DNA of 64,000 nt from Bog-950 sp035299425 (GTDB lineage Bacteria; Bacteroidota; Bacteroidia; Chitinophagales; LD1): the NCBI GenBank assembly GCA_035299425.1, contig DATGWP010000160.1:1-64000 (forward strand), written 5' to 3'. Below are positions 49,706 to 57,955 of the stretch, piece by piece. Below the pieces are notes generated by a model. The model was given only the letters and a program-made list of their open reading frames with translations. It had not been told where the DNA came from and made no database searches. Positions within the stretch are counted from its first letter, which is position 1, and the number at the start of each line of letters is the position of its first letter. The translations under genes were made by a program, and so were the position numbers.

Positions 49706-49765
49706 GTCTCGCCTTCGGCGAGCCACCCCTCCTTAAAATCCGCCGCGGTAGCGGCGAAGGAGGGG
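49706..49765. repeat. Composite palindromic element near apt
   Basis: CTCGCC-ttc-GGCGAG (49708-49722) and CCCCTCCTT/AAGGAGGGG (49726-49765) with an inner CCGC...GCGG stem. It could also end the apt transcript, whose stop is 14 nt away. Confidence 0.5.
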
Positions 49766-49778
49766 AATCTAACAGCCT

Positions 49779-50327
49779 CTAAAAATGGATGGAGGATACT
49801 ATGTTGGATGAGTAAGGGGTTATTTTATCGCGGCCGTTGAGAAAGTCGAGTTCGGCGATGAAAGAGAAGCCGGAAACATGTCCGCCTTCCATTTTAACAA
49901 GCTCGGCAGCTGCCATGGCTGTGCCACCGGTGGCCAACAGGTCGTCGTGAATCATTACATGCCATTCGGGTTTCACCACACCGGTGTGTATTTCGAGAGT
50001 GGCCGTGCCGTACTCTAAATCGTAGGTATAGACTTTGGTAGCAGCAGGCAGCTTGCCCTTTTTGCGCACCGGAAATAAAGGGATGTTGAGTTTTTGAGCT
50101 ATAAGAATACCTATAAAGAAACCACGACTCTCGATAGCACAAATAGCATCTACCTTACCATGATTGTGCAAAAAGCTATTGATAATGCCTTCGGCTATTT
50201 CATCGCATAGCCTGGGGTCTAAAAATATAGGTGTAATATCTTTGAACTGAATTCCGGGCTTGGGGAAGTCGGGCACAGTGCGGATGGTGGTGTTTAGTTT
50301 TTCTCTAAGTGACATTGTATTTATCAT
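49779..50327 (-). CDS. apt: Adenine phosphoribosyltransferase
   Basis: 182 aa. Family motifs are PDFPKPGIQFKDITPIFL (start), ESRGFFIG, PVRKKGKLPAAT and the PRPP loop HDDLLATGGTAMAA. It converts adenine plus PRPP to AMP. The ATG at 50327 overlaps the permease stop (TAATG); the in-frame ATG at 50315 (MSLREKLNTT) is also possible. Co-transcribed with the permease upstream. Confidence 0.95.
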   Translation of the reverse strand: MINTMSLREKLNTTIRTVPDFPKPGIQFKDITPIFLDPRLCDEIAEGIINSFLHNHGKVDAICAIESRGFFIGILIAQKLNIPLFPVRKKGKLPAATKVYTYDLEYGTATLEIHTGVVKPEWHVMIHDDLLATGGTAMAAAELVKMEGGHVSGFSFIAELDFLNGRDKITPYSSNIVSSIHF

Positions 50328-51778
50328 TAAGATTGATTAGTTGCATTATTCTGTCGATTCCAATAGTAGTAAACAGGAATACCTATTGCCACAATAAACA
50401 ACCCAGGCCAGCAGGCAGAGAATTTTACAATAAGAAGGTTTACACAAAAAGCTACAGCAAGAAGAATATAAATAGCAGGTACTACCGGGTAGCCAAATGC
50501 TTTGTAAGGGCGCTCCTCATCGGGCATTTTTTTGCGGAGGATGAAGATACCAGCGATGGTCAGTATGTAGAACAACATTACCGAGAACATTACATAGTCG
50601 AGCAGGTCGCCGTATTTGCCGCTAAGGCAAAGTGCTGCGGACCATATAAACTGAATCCACAGAGCAAAGCCGGGTACGCCGTTCTTGTTGTTGTGCTTCA
50701 TCTTCTCGAAGAACAAACCATCTTTAGCCATGGCCTGGTAAACGCGCACGCTGGAAAGAATAATACCGTTGTTACAACCAAAGGTTGAAATCATGATAAG
50801 CACCGCCATTATTACTACCGCACTGCTGCCAAACATGACACTTGTGGCTGCCGTGGCTACACGGTCTTGCTGCGCAAACTGAATACCGCGTGCTATAGTA
50901 TCGGCACCGTTAGGGTCGCCAGTAAGCGGTAGCAAAAACAGGTAAGCTATGTTTACCAGCAGGTAAAGTGATACAACTATGAATGTTCCGGCCGCAAGAC
51001 TTAGAGGGATATTACGTTTAGGATTTTCGATGTCGCCGGATATAAAGGTTACGTTGTTCCATGCATCGCTGCTGAATAGGGAACCTACCATGCCTACGCC
51101 AATAGCGGAAAGCAGCGCGATAGATGAAAGGTTGCTTTGCACCCAGTTGCCGGCGCTGTCTTTATCCCAGTGGGTGGTATTGAATGCATCGGCCCAGTTA
51201 AGGCTGAATGTTTGGGCAGAGCCATACACTAACAGGCCTAATACGATAATGCCAAACAGCGCTATGAGCTTGGCAGAAGTAAAAATGCGTACTACTATTT
51301 TACCGTAGTTGATACCCTGGCTATTGATAAGGGTTAGAATAAAAATGGAGAAGATACCGAGTAGTTGAGCCGCCGATATTTTGAATTTGCCTATTTCTAA
51401 AAGTATGTTGTTTTCGCTGAGTGAAGGTACGAGCACGCCTGTAAATTTTGCAAAAGCTACTGCTACCGCCGCAATGGTACCGCACTGAACAACAAGAAAG
51501 ATTGTCCAGCCGTATAAGAAACCAACTAACGGGTTGTAGGCTTTTTTGAGATACACGTACTGGCCACCGGCGTGTGGAAACATACCTGCCAACTCGCCAT
51601 AGCTAAGGGCTGCAAACAGGGTGATGACACCCGATATAATCCATGATAATAACAACCAGCCCGCACCACCAGTCTGGCGGCTTATATCGGCACTAACGAT
51701 AAAGATACCGGAGCCTATCATAGAACCGGAAACAATTAAAGTAGCATCGAGCAGGTTAAGGGATTTTTTTTCTGCCAT
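50327..51778 (-). CDS. APC-superfamily amino acid permease
   Basis: 483 aa, about 12 TM helices. TM1 begins LIVSGSMIGSGIFIVSADISRQ (the GSGIF break is the substrate site), later GGQYVYLKKAYNPLVGFLYG, and IENPKRNIPLSLAAGTFIVV. Close in pattern to the LAT-like amino acid exchangers. Transports amino acids across the inner membrane; the substrate is open. Overlaps apt by one nt. A terminator lies between it and the next permease. Confidence 0.85.
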   Translation of the reverse strand: MAEKKSLNLLDATLIVSGSMIGSGIFIVSADISRQTGGAGWLLLSWIISGVITLFAALSYGELAGMFPHAGGQYVYLKKAYNPLVGFLYGWTIFLVVQCGTIAAVAVAFAKFTGVLVPSLSENNILLEIGKFKISAAQLLGIFSIFILTLINSQGINYGKIVVRIFTSAKLIALFGIIVLGLLVYGSAQTFSLNWADAFNTTHWDKDSAGNWVQSNLSSIALLSAIGVGMVGSLFSSDAWNNVTFISGDIENPKRNIPLSLAAGTFIVVSLYLLVNIAYLFLLPLTGDPNGADTIARGIQFAQQDRVATAATSVMFGSSAVVIMAVLIMISTFGCNNGIILSSVRVYQAMAKDGLFFEKMKHNNKNGVPGFALWIQFIWSAALCLSGKYGDLLDYVMFSVMLFYILTIAGIFILRKKMPDEERPYKAFGYPVVPAIYILLAVAFCVNLLIVKFSACWPGLFIVAIGIPVYYYWNRQNNATNQS

Positions 51779-51807
51779 CGGGTTATTGGGTTAGTTGATG
51801 ATTAGAA

Positions 51808-51845
51808 ATAAAAAATCCCTCCCCGGTTGGGGGAGGGATTTTTAT
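51808..51845. terminator. Terminator between the two permease genes
   Basis: ATCCCTCCCC (51815-51824) pairs with GGGGAGGGAT (51830-51839), flanked by an A run and a T run so that it works on both strands. It ends transcription of the gene at 51854-53311. Confidence 0.9.
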
Positions 51846-51853
51846 ATCAGCAT

Positions 51854-53311
51854 TTAGTTTTGAGAATCTTTCAACTTGCTACGCTTGCGGCTGTACAAAA
51901 AGTAGATAGCAAGGCCAAGGGCCATCCATATAATAAGACGCAGCCAGGTATCGCCGGGCAAAAACGCCATCATACCAAAGCAAACTACAATACCCAATAT
52001 AGGCACTACGGGTACAAATGGTGTTTTGAATACACGTGGTGCATCGGGCATTTTGTAGCGCATGTAAAGCACACCGGCACATACAATGATGAAGGCCAGC
52101 AGGGTTCCTATGCTTGTCATTTCGCCTACTACGCGGGCAGGAACAAAAGCTGCAAACAAGCTAACAAACAACATAAAAAGAAGGTTTGACTTGTAGGGTG
52201 TTTTGTAAGAAGAATGCACCTCGGAGAAAACCTTTGGCAGTAAACCGTCTTTGCTCATGCTAAAGAACACGCGCGACTGGCCCATTAGCATAACCATGAT
52301 AACCGATGAGTAACCGGCAAGAATGGCGATAATAACCGCCTGCTGCAGCCAGATATAAGGTGTATGGCGAATAGCTACGGCAACCGGCGCAATACCATCC
52401 TGGCCCTGAAACTCGGTATAGTGGGCAAGGCCGGTCATAACGTGTGCAAACAAAATATACAGCACAGTGCAAATACCCAGCGAAACCAGAATACCTATCG
52501 GCATACCTTTAGAAGGGTTTTTAGCCTCCTGGGCGGCGGTGCTTACGGCATCGAAACCGATATAGGCAAAGAAGATGATACCCGCTGCACGGATGATACC
52601 GCTCCAGCCATACTCTCCAAAGTTGCCCGTGTTTTCAGGTATATAAGGTGTATAGTTAGCTGTATTGATATAAGCCCAGCCCAGGCCGATAAACACAATA
52701 ACCACCGTAACCTTTAAGGCCACAATTATATTATTTACAAATGCTGATTCGCGGGTGCCTTTAATAAGCAGCAGCGACATAACTATTACTATAAATACGG
52801 CCGGTATATTTATCATGCCATGTGTAACCATGCCATTTGCGCTAGTGACCGAGTCGAAGGGCGACATGGCCATTTGTGCAGGCAGGTAGATTTCGTAGTA
52901 CTCCAGTAGCTTAATTAAATAGCGGGACCAGCTAATGGCAACAGTAGCTGCACCTACAGCGTATTCAAGCACCAGGTCCCAGCCGATAATCCAGGCAATA
53001 AACTCGCCCATGGTAGCGTAAGCATAGGTATAAGCGCTACCAGCCACCGGTATCATACTGGCAAACTCGGCATAGCACAAACCTGCAAAGGCACAGCCCA
53101 AAGCGGCAATTACAAATGATATAGTTACGGCCGGGCCCGCATTGTTGGCAGCAGCACCGCCGGTGATAGAAAACAAACCGGCCCCGATAATGGCACCAAT
53201 ACCTAACGTAACCAGATTAAACGAGGTAAGCGTACGGTGCAGTGTATGGCTGCCATCCTCTGACTCGCGGATAAGTTGGGGAATAGATTTTCTTTTAAAT
53301 AAATCGCTCAT
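51854..53311 (-). CDS. APC-superfamily permease, cationic amino acid transporter type
   Basis: 485 aa, about 12-14 TM. LVTLGIGAIIGAGLFSITGG in TM1, then AGPAVTISFVIAALGCAFAGLCYAEFASM, IIGWDLVLEYAVGAATVAI and FFAYIGFDAVSTAAQEAKNP, as in the CAT/YfnA group. Probably takes up amino acids. It is about 20-25 per cent alike the neighbouring permease by eye, so old duplicates, not a recent tandem. Confidence 0.85.
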   Translation of the reverse strand: MSDLFKRKSIPQLIRESEDGSHTLHRTLTSFNLVTLGIGAIIGAGLFSITGGAAANNAGPAVTISFVIAALGCAFAGLCYAEFASMIPVAGSAYTYAYATMGEFIAWIIGWDLVLEYAVGAATVAISWSRYLIKLLEYYEIYLPAQMAMSPFDSVTSANGMVTHGMINIPAVFIVIVMSLLLIKGTRESAFVNNIIVALKVTVVIVFIGLGWAYINTANYTPYIPENTGNFGEYGWSGIIRAAGIIFFAYIGFDAVSTAAQEAKNPSKGMPIGILVSLGICTVLYILFAHVMTGLAHYTEFQGQDGIAPVAVAIRHTPYIWLQQAVIIAILAGYSSVIMVMLMGQSRVFFSMSKDGLLPKVFSEVHSSYKTPYKSNLLFMLFVSLFAAFVPARVVGEMTSIGTLLAFIIVCAGVLYMRYKMPDAPRVFKTPFVPVVPILGIVVCFGMMAFLPGDTWLRLIIWMALGLAIYFLYSRKRSKLKDSQN

Positions 53312-53376
53312 AAATTGGGTTTTGCTATAGAATGCTTTACGGGTAAAACTATTCTTTTTTTCTTACCTCAAAATTT

Positions 53377-54141
53377 TCAAATGGTAATTTTCAAACCATC
53401 GTAACCGGCCTTTACATTGGCAGGCAGTTTCTTTTCCATATCTGCATGCAGGCCAAACTGGTGGCTCATGTGAATAAGGTAAGCGGTTTCGGGTTTTACA
53501 TCTTCAATTAACTGCAAGGCCTCGTCTATGGTAAAATGAGAATAGTGCTCTTCGTAACGCAGCGCATTTACTATTAAAGTTTTAGTGCCGCGTATTTTAT
53601 CCCGCTCTTCGGCAGCAATTGTTTTGGCATCGGTTATGTATGTAAAATCTGCTATTCTGAAGCCGAGCACAGGCATAGGGCCGTGCATTACCTCGATAGG
53701 TGTTATCTGTAAATCCCCCACACTAAAATCCTCATTGTTTTTAATGCGGATAAAGTTCATTTTAGGCAGATAAGGGTAATCGGTTTCGGTAAACACATAG
53801 CTATACTGGTCTTTAATTCCCAGTTCGGTAGCATAGTCGCAGTATACATCCAGCGCTCTTTTATTAATAAAATTAAACGCGCGCACATCATCCAGCCCAC
53901 CGGTGTGGTCCTTGTGTTGGTGGGTCATAAGTATAGCATCGAGGTGGCGGACATCTTCGCGCAGCATTTGCTGGCGAAAATCGGGGCCGCAGTCTACCGC
54001 TATGGTTAGCTGTTCGGTTTGAATAAGTATGGAAGTACGTAAGCGCTTATCGCGCGGGTCGGGGCTTTTGCAAACCTGGCACTGACAGCCAATGAGAGGA
54101 ACCCCACCCGATGTACCAGTACCAAGAAAAGTTATTTGCAT
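53377..54141 (-). CDS. MBL-fold metallo-hydrolase, PhnP-like
   Basis: 254 aa. ITFLGTGTSGGVPLIGCQCQ start (with CxCxxC: CQCQVC), the metal motif LMTHQHKDHTGGLDDV and the late His in LIHMSHQFGLH. This is the PhnP/phosphodiesterase branch of MBL proteins. In Gram-negatives PhnP acts on cyclic ribose phosphate; no phn genes are near, so the function is not fixed. Confidence 0.85.
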   Translation of the reverse strand: MQITFLGTGTSGGVPLIGCQCQVCKSPDPRDKRLRTSILIQTEQLTIAVDCGPDFRQQMLREDVRHLDAILMTHQHKDHTGGLDDVRAFNFINKRALDVYCDYATELGIKDQYSYVFTETDYPYLPKMNFIRIKNNEDFSVGDLQITPIEVMHGPMPVLGFRIADFTYITDAKTIAAEERDKIRGTKTLIVNALRYEEHYSHFTIDEALQLIEDVKPETAYLIHMSHQFGLHADMEKKLPANVKAGYDGLKITI

Positions 54142-54204
54142 AGGGTAAAGGTATGTGTAATTTCCGTGTAGCGCGCTTTACCAATAGAATTTAACGGATG
54201 TAGA

Positions 54205-54489
54205 TTATTTTTCGAAAAGAGTTTCCTTCTCGGTTTTAATTTGCTGAAACAACTGGGCACTTTCGCTGGACAGGTTTTCCAGCTCAAGGTCGTTAATATT
54301 CATCAATATATCAATCATTGAATTGATTTTGGCTTCCGGTTCGTGGAATTTATTGATTACCACTACACGGCGTTTTTCCAACACACAGTAGCCGTTTTGA
54401 AAATTGCCTCTTTCGTAACGCACAGTGTAGCCACCTTCTTTAAAGATATCTTCTACTTTCTTAAGTAAACTTGCATTATATTTAAGCAT
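54205..54489 (-). CDS. Small hypothetical protein, Bacteroidota-type
   Basis: 94 aa, soluble, two predicted halves: a beta-rich part (GGYTVRYERGNFQNGYCVLE, KRRVVVINKFHEPEA) and a helical C-terminal part (SMIDILMNINDLELENLSSE). Conserved-looking and well composed, but no family named. Divergent from the beta-barrel gene with 96 bp between. Confidence 0.6.
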   Translation of the reverse strand: MLKYNASLLKKVEDIFKEGGYTVRYERGNFQNGYCVLEKRRVVVINKFHEPEAKINSMIDILMNINDLELENLSSESAQLFQQIKTEKETLFEK

Positions 54490-54585
54490 ATTCGTTTGAT
54501 TGTTAAGGAGAAACAGGGTTCGCTTTTTTTCATTTGCTTTGTCCTGTAATTCGATTACGAAAATATTTTTCTGTTAATTGATAGT

Positions 54586-55431
54586 ATGAAGAAGAAACTA
54601 ACACTGTTGATATTGTTGTTACCGTTTGTGGTATTTGCCCAAACCGGCATGAAAGACGGCACTATTACCATAGATTTTGGCAAAAAGGATAAGAATAGCC
54701 AACAAACGCAACCGATAGATACCCCGCAGGAGAAACCATTTGTTTACCCCAGCGATGAGGAAGCGATGGAAGAACGGGATGCCCGGACGCCTAAAAAACA
54801 AAAACGAAAAACTACCATGCCTAACCAGGAGGATTTTGATTTTAGGCGCGATGGGTTGTTTAAGGGGCTTTTTAGCGTTGGGCTGAATGCCTGCCAGGTG
54901 GATGGTGACCAACAGGCGGGATACAACAGGTTAGGGTTTAGTGGCGGCGTAGGAGTAATGATACGGTACCACAAGTTTCTTTCAACCAGTGTAGAGATAC
55001 ACTACTCGATGAAAGGGGCTAAAGAACGCCTGGTGCCTAATCGGAACCCTGCTGCGGGCCAGTTATATAACCTGCAACTAGACTATATAGATATACCGGT
55101 ATCGATTTTAAACGTGCACGATAAAAAGCTAGTAATGTTTAGCGTGGGATTAACCCCTTCGCTATTGGTTAGATATAAAGAAAGGGATTTGAATGGTATG
55201 GACCCTGTGGCTGTTAACCCCAATTACCAAACACCCAAGCGTTTTGACTTAAGCGGTTTTGCCGCCTTTGGTTTTGTAATTAAGCAACAGTTTTATCTGG
55301 GGGCTAAGTTTTCTTATTCTTTCTTAAGCATGAGGCCAGCACTACCTAACACCAAAACCAGGGGACAATACAACAATGTGATAAACTTCAGGTTTATGTA
55401 TATAATGGGGCAGCTTAAAAAGAAAAAGTAA
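54586..55431 (+). CDS. PorT-like outer-membrane beta-barrel protein
   Basis: 281 aa. Signal peptide (MKKKLTLLILLLPFVVFAQ), a low-complexity polar stretch (residues about 20-85, Asp/Lys/Gln rich), then amphipathic beta-strands (GLFSVGLNACQVDGDQQAGY, FSVGLTPSLLVRYKE, KFSYSFLSMRPALPNT) to the basic end. This is the PorT-family/outer-membrane beta-barrel type. Eight-strand barrel size. Role open; may be a T9SS-linked or porin-like protein. Confidence 0.7.
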   Translation: MKKKLTLLILLLPFVVFAQTGMKDGTITIDFGKKDKNSQQTQPIDTPQEKPFVYPSDEEAMEERDARTPKKQKRKTTMPNQEDFDFRRDGLFKGLFSVGLNACQVDGDQQAGYNRLGFSGGVGVMIRYHKFLSTSVEIHYSMKGAKERLVPNRNPAAGQLYNLQLDYIDIPVSILNVHDKKLVMFSVGLTPSLLVRYKERDLNGMDPVAVNPNYQTPKRFDLSGFAAFGFVIKQQFYLGAKFSYSFLSMRPALPNTKTRGQYNNVINFRFMYIMGQLKKKK

Positions 55432-55443
55432 TCTGCAGTAAGC

Positions 55444-56859
55444 ATGCCTAACAAAACGAACAATTCCCCACTTTACAATTATCTATTGGCCGTAGTGCTA
55501 ATAGCTTTTGCCGCGTTAAAATTCAACGACCTTTTTCTGCCCTATTTTTGGGATGAGTTGGGAGTCTACTCACAATGTGCCGTGTACCAGTACCACCATG
55601 GCATAAGCCTTATGCCTGCCTCATTGCCCGATTATATATCAAGGGGGCACCCGTTATTTCTTACCGTGATGAATGCCAGCATAATGAAATTTTTTGGCAC
55701 AGCGGTTTATGTGCCTCATTCCCTGCATTTGTTTATAGCTATCCTGCTTTTATTGGCGGTTTACAAGTACACCACGCGGTATTTTAACCGGTTAACGGGT
55801 TTAGTGGCAGTGGTGATACTTGCTGCGCAGCCTATCTTCATTACTCAATCCATCTTTTTGCTGCCCGAGGTGCTGTTATCCTTACTTATGTTTTACAGCC
55901 TTGTCAGCTATTTTGAAAAAAAATATATCCTCTTTGGCCTGTTTGCCTCTCTGGCTATACTAACTAAAGAGAGTGCGGTTGTGCTTCCGGTAGTTGTATT
56001 TTCCTATTCGGTTTTAAGATGGCTTGTAACACGGACGGGCAACGATGCATTCAATCCCCTGAATTTACTGGCCACTTTTATGCCCTATATTTTTTTCGGT
56101 GGATTTCTTCTTATTCAAAAGGCACAGATGGGATGGTATTTTTTCCCATACCATATAAATAATACCGGTTTCAACGTAGAACAAACGTGGGAAAAATTCG
56201 CTGACTTTTTCCATTTTGCTTTTCACCGTCAGGGACGTTTTTGGTGGAACAGCATTTTTTTTACCGGTGCGATTTTAGCGTTGGCACGCAACCAACTAAC
56301 CAAAGAAACGCTGCGATCAAACATACTGGTGCTATTTATAATTTTCATTTCGGGCTTTTTAGTGTTCAGTTCACTAAGCTTCTTTATGGAGCGTTATGTA
56401 GTAGTAGTAATTGTATTTTCATCTGTTATAGTGGCCGTGGCCGTAGTCAATGTTCTTCAAAATAAAATCTTGATAGCTATATGTACTGCGCTATTGGCAA
56501 TAACAGCCCTGAGCCATTTTGAATCGGACAAATTCAATTATGATAATGATATGAGCTACCGGAAAGAGGTACAGAACCTACAGGCAATAGTTGACTCCTG
56601 CGCTACACTTTCAAAGGGTGAAGAACTTGTTTATGGAAATTTTCCGGCCTATTTTGCCCTAAATTTTCGCGAAGGAGGATATTTAAAACCCGATAAGCCG
56701 ATTAAAGCCACTATGAACCTGGTAGACAGTGTAAAATACTTTATAACAACCTCACCCGGAGATAATATAAGGCAGGATGCACGGTTTAGGGATTCATTGA
56801 TTGTGGAGATTAAAACAGATTATGCAGAAAGCAGGATATATTATCTGCATAGCAAGTAA
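55444..56859 (+). CDS. Membrane glycosyltransferase, family 39 (ArnT/PMT-like)
   Basis: 471 aa, about 11 TM helices. The catalytic loop LPYFWDELGVYSQ (Asp-Glu) after TM1 and the RGHPLF motif at the end of the first periplasmic loop are typical of GT39. The rest holds hydrophobic helices and a soluble end after about residue 370. It moves a sugar from a polyprenyl carrier to a protein or lipid outside the inner membrane. First of the 55-64 kb glycan group. Confidence 0.8.
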   Translation: MPNKTNNSPLYNYLLAVVLIAFAALKFNDLFLPYFWDELGVYSQCAVYQYHHGISLMPASLPDYISRGHPLFLTVMNASIMKFFGTAVYVPHSLHLFIAILLLLAVYKYTTRYFNRLTGLVAVVILAAQPIFITQSIFLLPEVLLSLLMFYSLVSYFEKKYILFGLFASLAILTKESAVVLPVVVFSYSVLRWLVTRTGNDAFNPLNLLATFMPYIFFGGFLLIQKAQMGWYFFPYHINNTGFNVEQTWEKFADFFHFAFHRQGRFWWNSIFFTGAILALARNQLTKETLRSNILVLFIIFISGFLVFSSLSFFMERYVVVVIVFSSVIVAVAVVNVLQNKILIAICTALLAITALSHFESDKFNYDNDMSYRKEVQNLQAIVDSCATLSKGEELVYGNFPAYFALNFREGGYLKPDKPIKATMNLVDSVKYFITTSPGDNIRQDARFRDSLIVEIKTDYAESRIYYLHSK

Positions 56860-56877
56860 TGAATCCCAAAAGTTTTA

Positions 56878-57819
56878 TCACTCTTTAGGAATATTAGCCA
56901 GCATATCCTTTGTCATTTTTGCCAAATCAAATTCCGGTTTCCAGCCCCAATCCTTTTGTGCTACGCTGTCGTCTATGCTCTGCGGCCAGCTTTCGGCGAT
57001 TGCCTGGCGGAAATCGGGCTTGTAGGTAATTTCGAATTCAGGTATATGCTTTTTAATTTCTGCCGCTACATCTTGGGGCGCAATGCTAAAACCGGAAAAG
57101 TTGTAACCTGAGCGGGTAGTAATTTTATCTGCGGGCGCTTCCATCAAATCGATAGTACCGCGTATAGCATCGGGCATATACATCATGGGCAGGGTGGTAT
57201 CTTCTTTTAAGAAACACTCATAGCTCTTCTTCTCTTTGGCCTCAAAGTATATTTCTACCGCATAGTCGGTGGTGCCGCCACCGGCTTTGGTTTTGTAGCT
57301 GATAAGGCCTGGATAGCGGATAGACCTTACATCTAAGCCGCGTTTTTGAAAATACCAATCGCACCAGCGCTCGCCGGCCTGTTTGCTTATGCCGTAAATA
57401 GTATTGGGCTCCATTACTGTGAACTGAGGAGTATTAACCTTAGGGGTAGTAGGGCCAAACACGGCAATGGTAGAGGGGAAGAATAGTTTTTTGACCTGGT
57501 TCTCTACACATACATCGAGCACGTTGCGCAGGCCCTTCATGTTTATGCGCCACGCCATTTCGGGGTTCTTTTCGCCAGTAGCCGAAAGAATAGCCGCCAG
57601 ATGATAAACCTGGTTAACCTTAAAGCGCTTTACAACATCGGCCAGGCCGTTTTTGTAAAGCACATCCAACCGGATAAACTCCCCGCCTTCTTTTAACTCC
57701 GGCGAGCCATCTTTAAGGTCGGAGGCTATAACATTTTTATACATTTTACGGAGAGCTAAAACCAGTTCTGTTCCTATTTGTCCCCCTGCACCGGTAACCA
57801 GTATCGTGTCGTTTTGCAT
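56878..57819 (-). CDS. L-threonine 3-dehydrogenase, SDR type
   Basis: 313 aa from the ATG at 57819 (MQNDTILVTGAGGQIG); an in-frame ATG at 57921 would add 34 non-family residues. Rossmann GAGGQIG, LDVLYKNGLADVVKRF, LAAILSATGEKNP, and the YGISKQAGE catalytic Tyr-Lys pair. GGGTTDYAV and SGYNFSGFSIAP fit the SDR-type threonine dehydrogenase, which makes 2-amino-3-ketobutyrate. The kbl partner is not adjacent. A -7-like TACTTTTG lies on the minus strand at 57856-57863. Confidence 0.85.
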   Translation of the reverse strand: MQNDTILVTGAGGQIGTELVLALRKMYKNVIASDLKDGSPELKEGGEFIRLDVLYKNGLADVVKRFKVNQVYHLAAILSATGEKNPEMAWRINMKGLRNVLDVCVENQVKKLFFPSTIAVFGPTTPKVNTPQFTVMEPNTIYGISKQAGERWCDWYFQKRGLDVRSIRYPGLISYKTKAGGGTTDYAVEIYFEAKEKKSYECFLKEDTTLPMMYMPDAIRGTIDLMEAPADKITTRSGYNFSGFSIAPQDVAAEIKKHIPEFEITYKPDFRQAIAESWPQSIDDSVAQKDWGWKPEFDLAKMTKDMLANIPKE

Positions 57820-57955
57820 AATTACAGATATACTATTGAGCGTTGTTGTGAGAACCAAAAGTAAAAAGTTTGCGTTTCTAACATTTGCTAATTTACCACA
57901 GGTGTATGAGCACATTAACACATTTTCCTATTTTCGGGCGCAATAAACTAATTAC

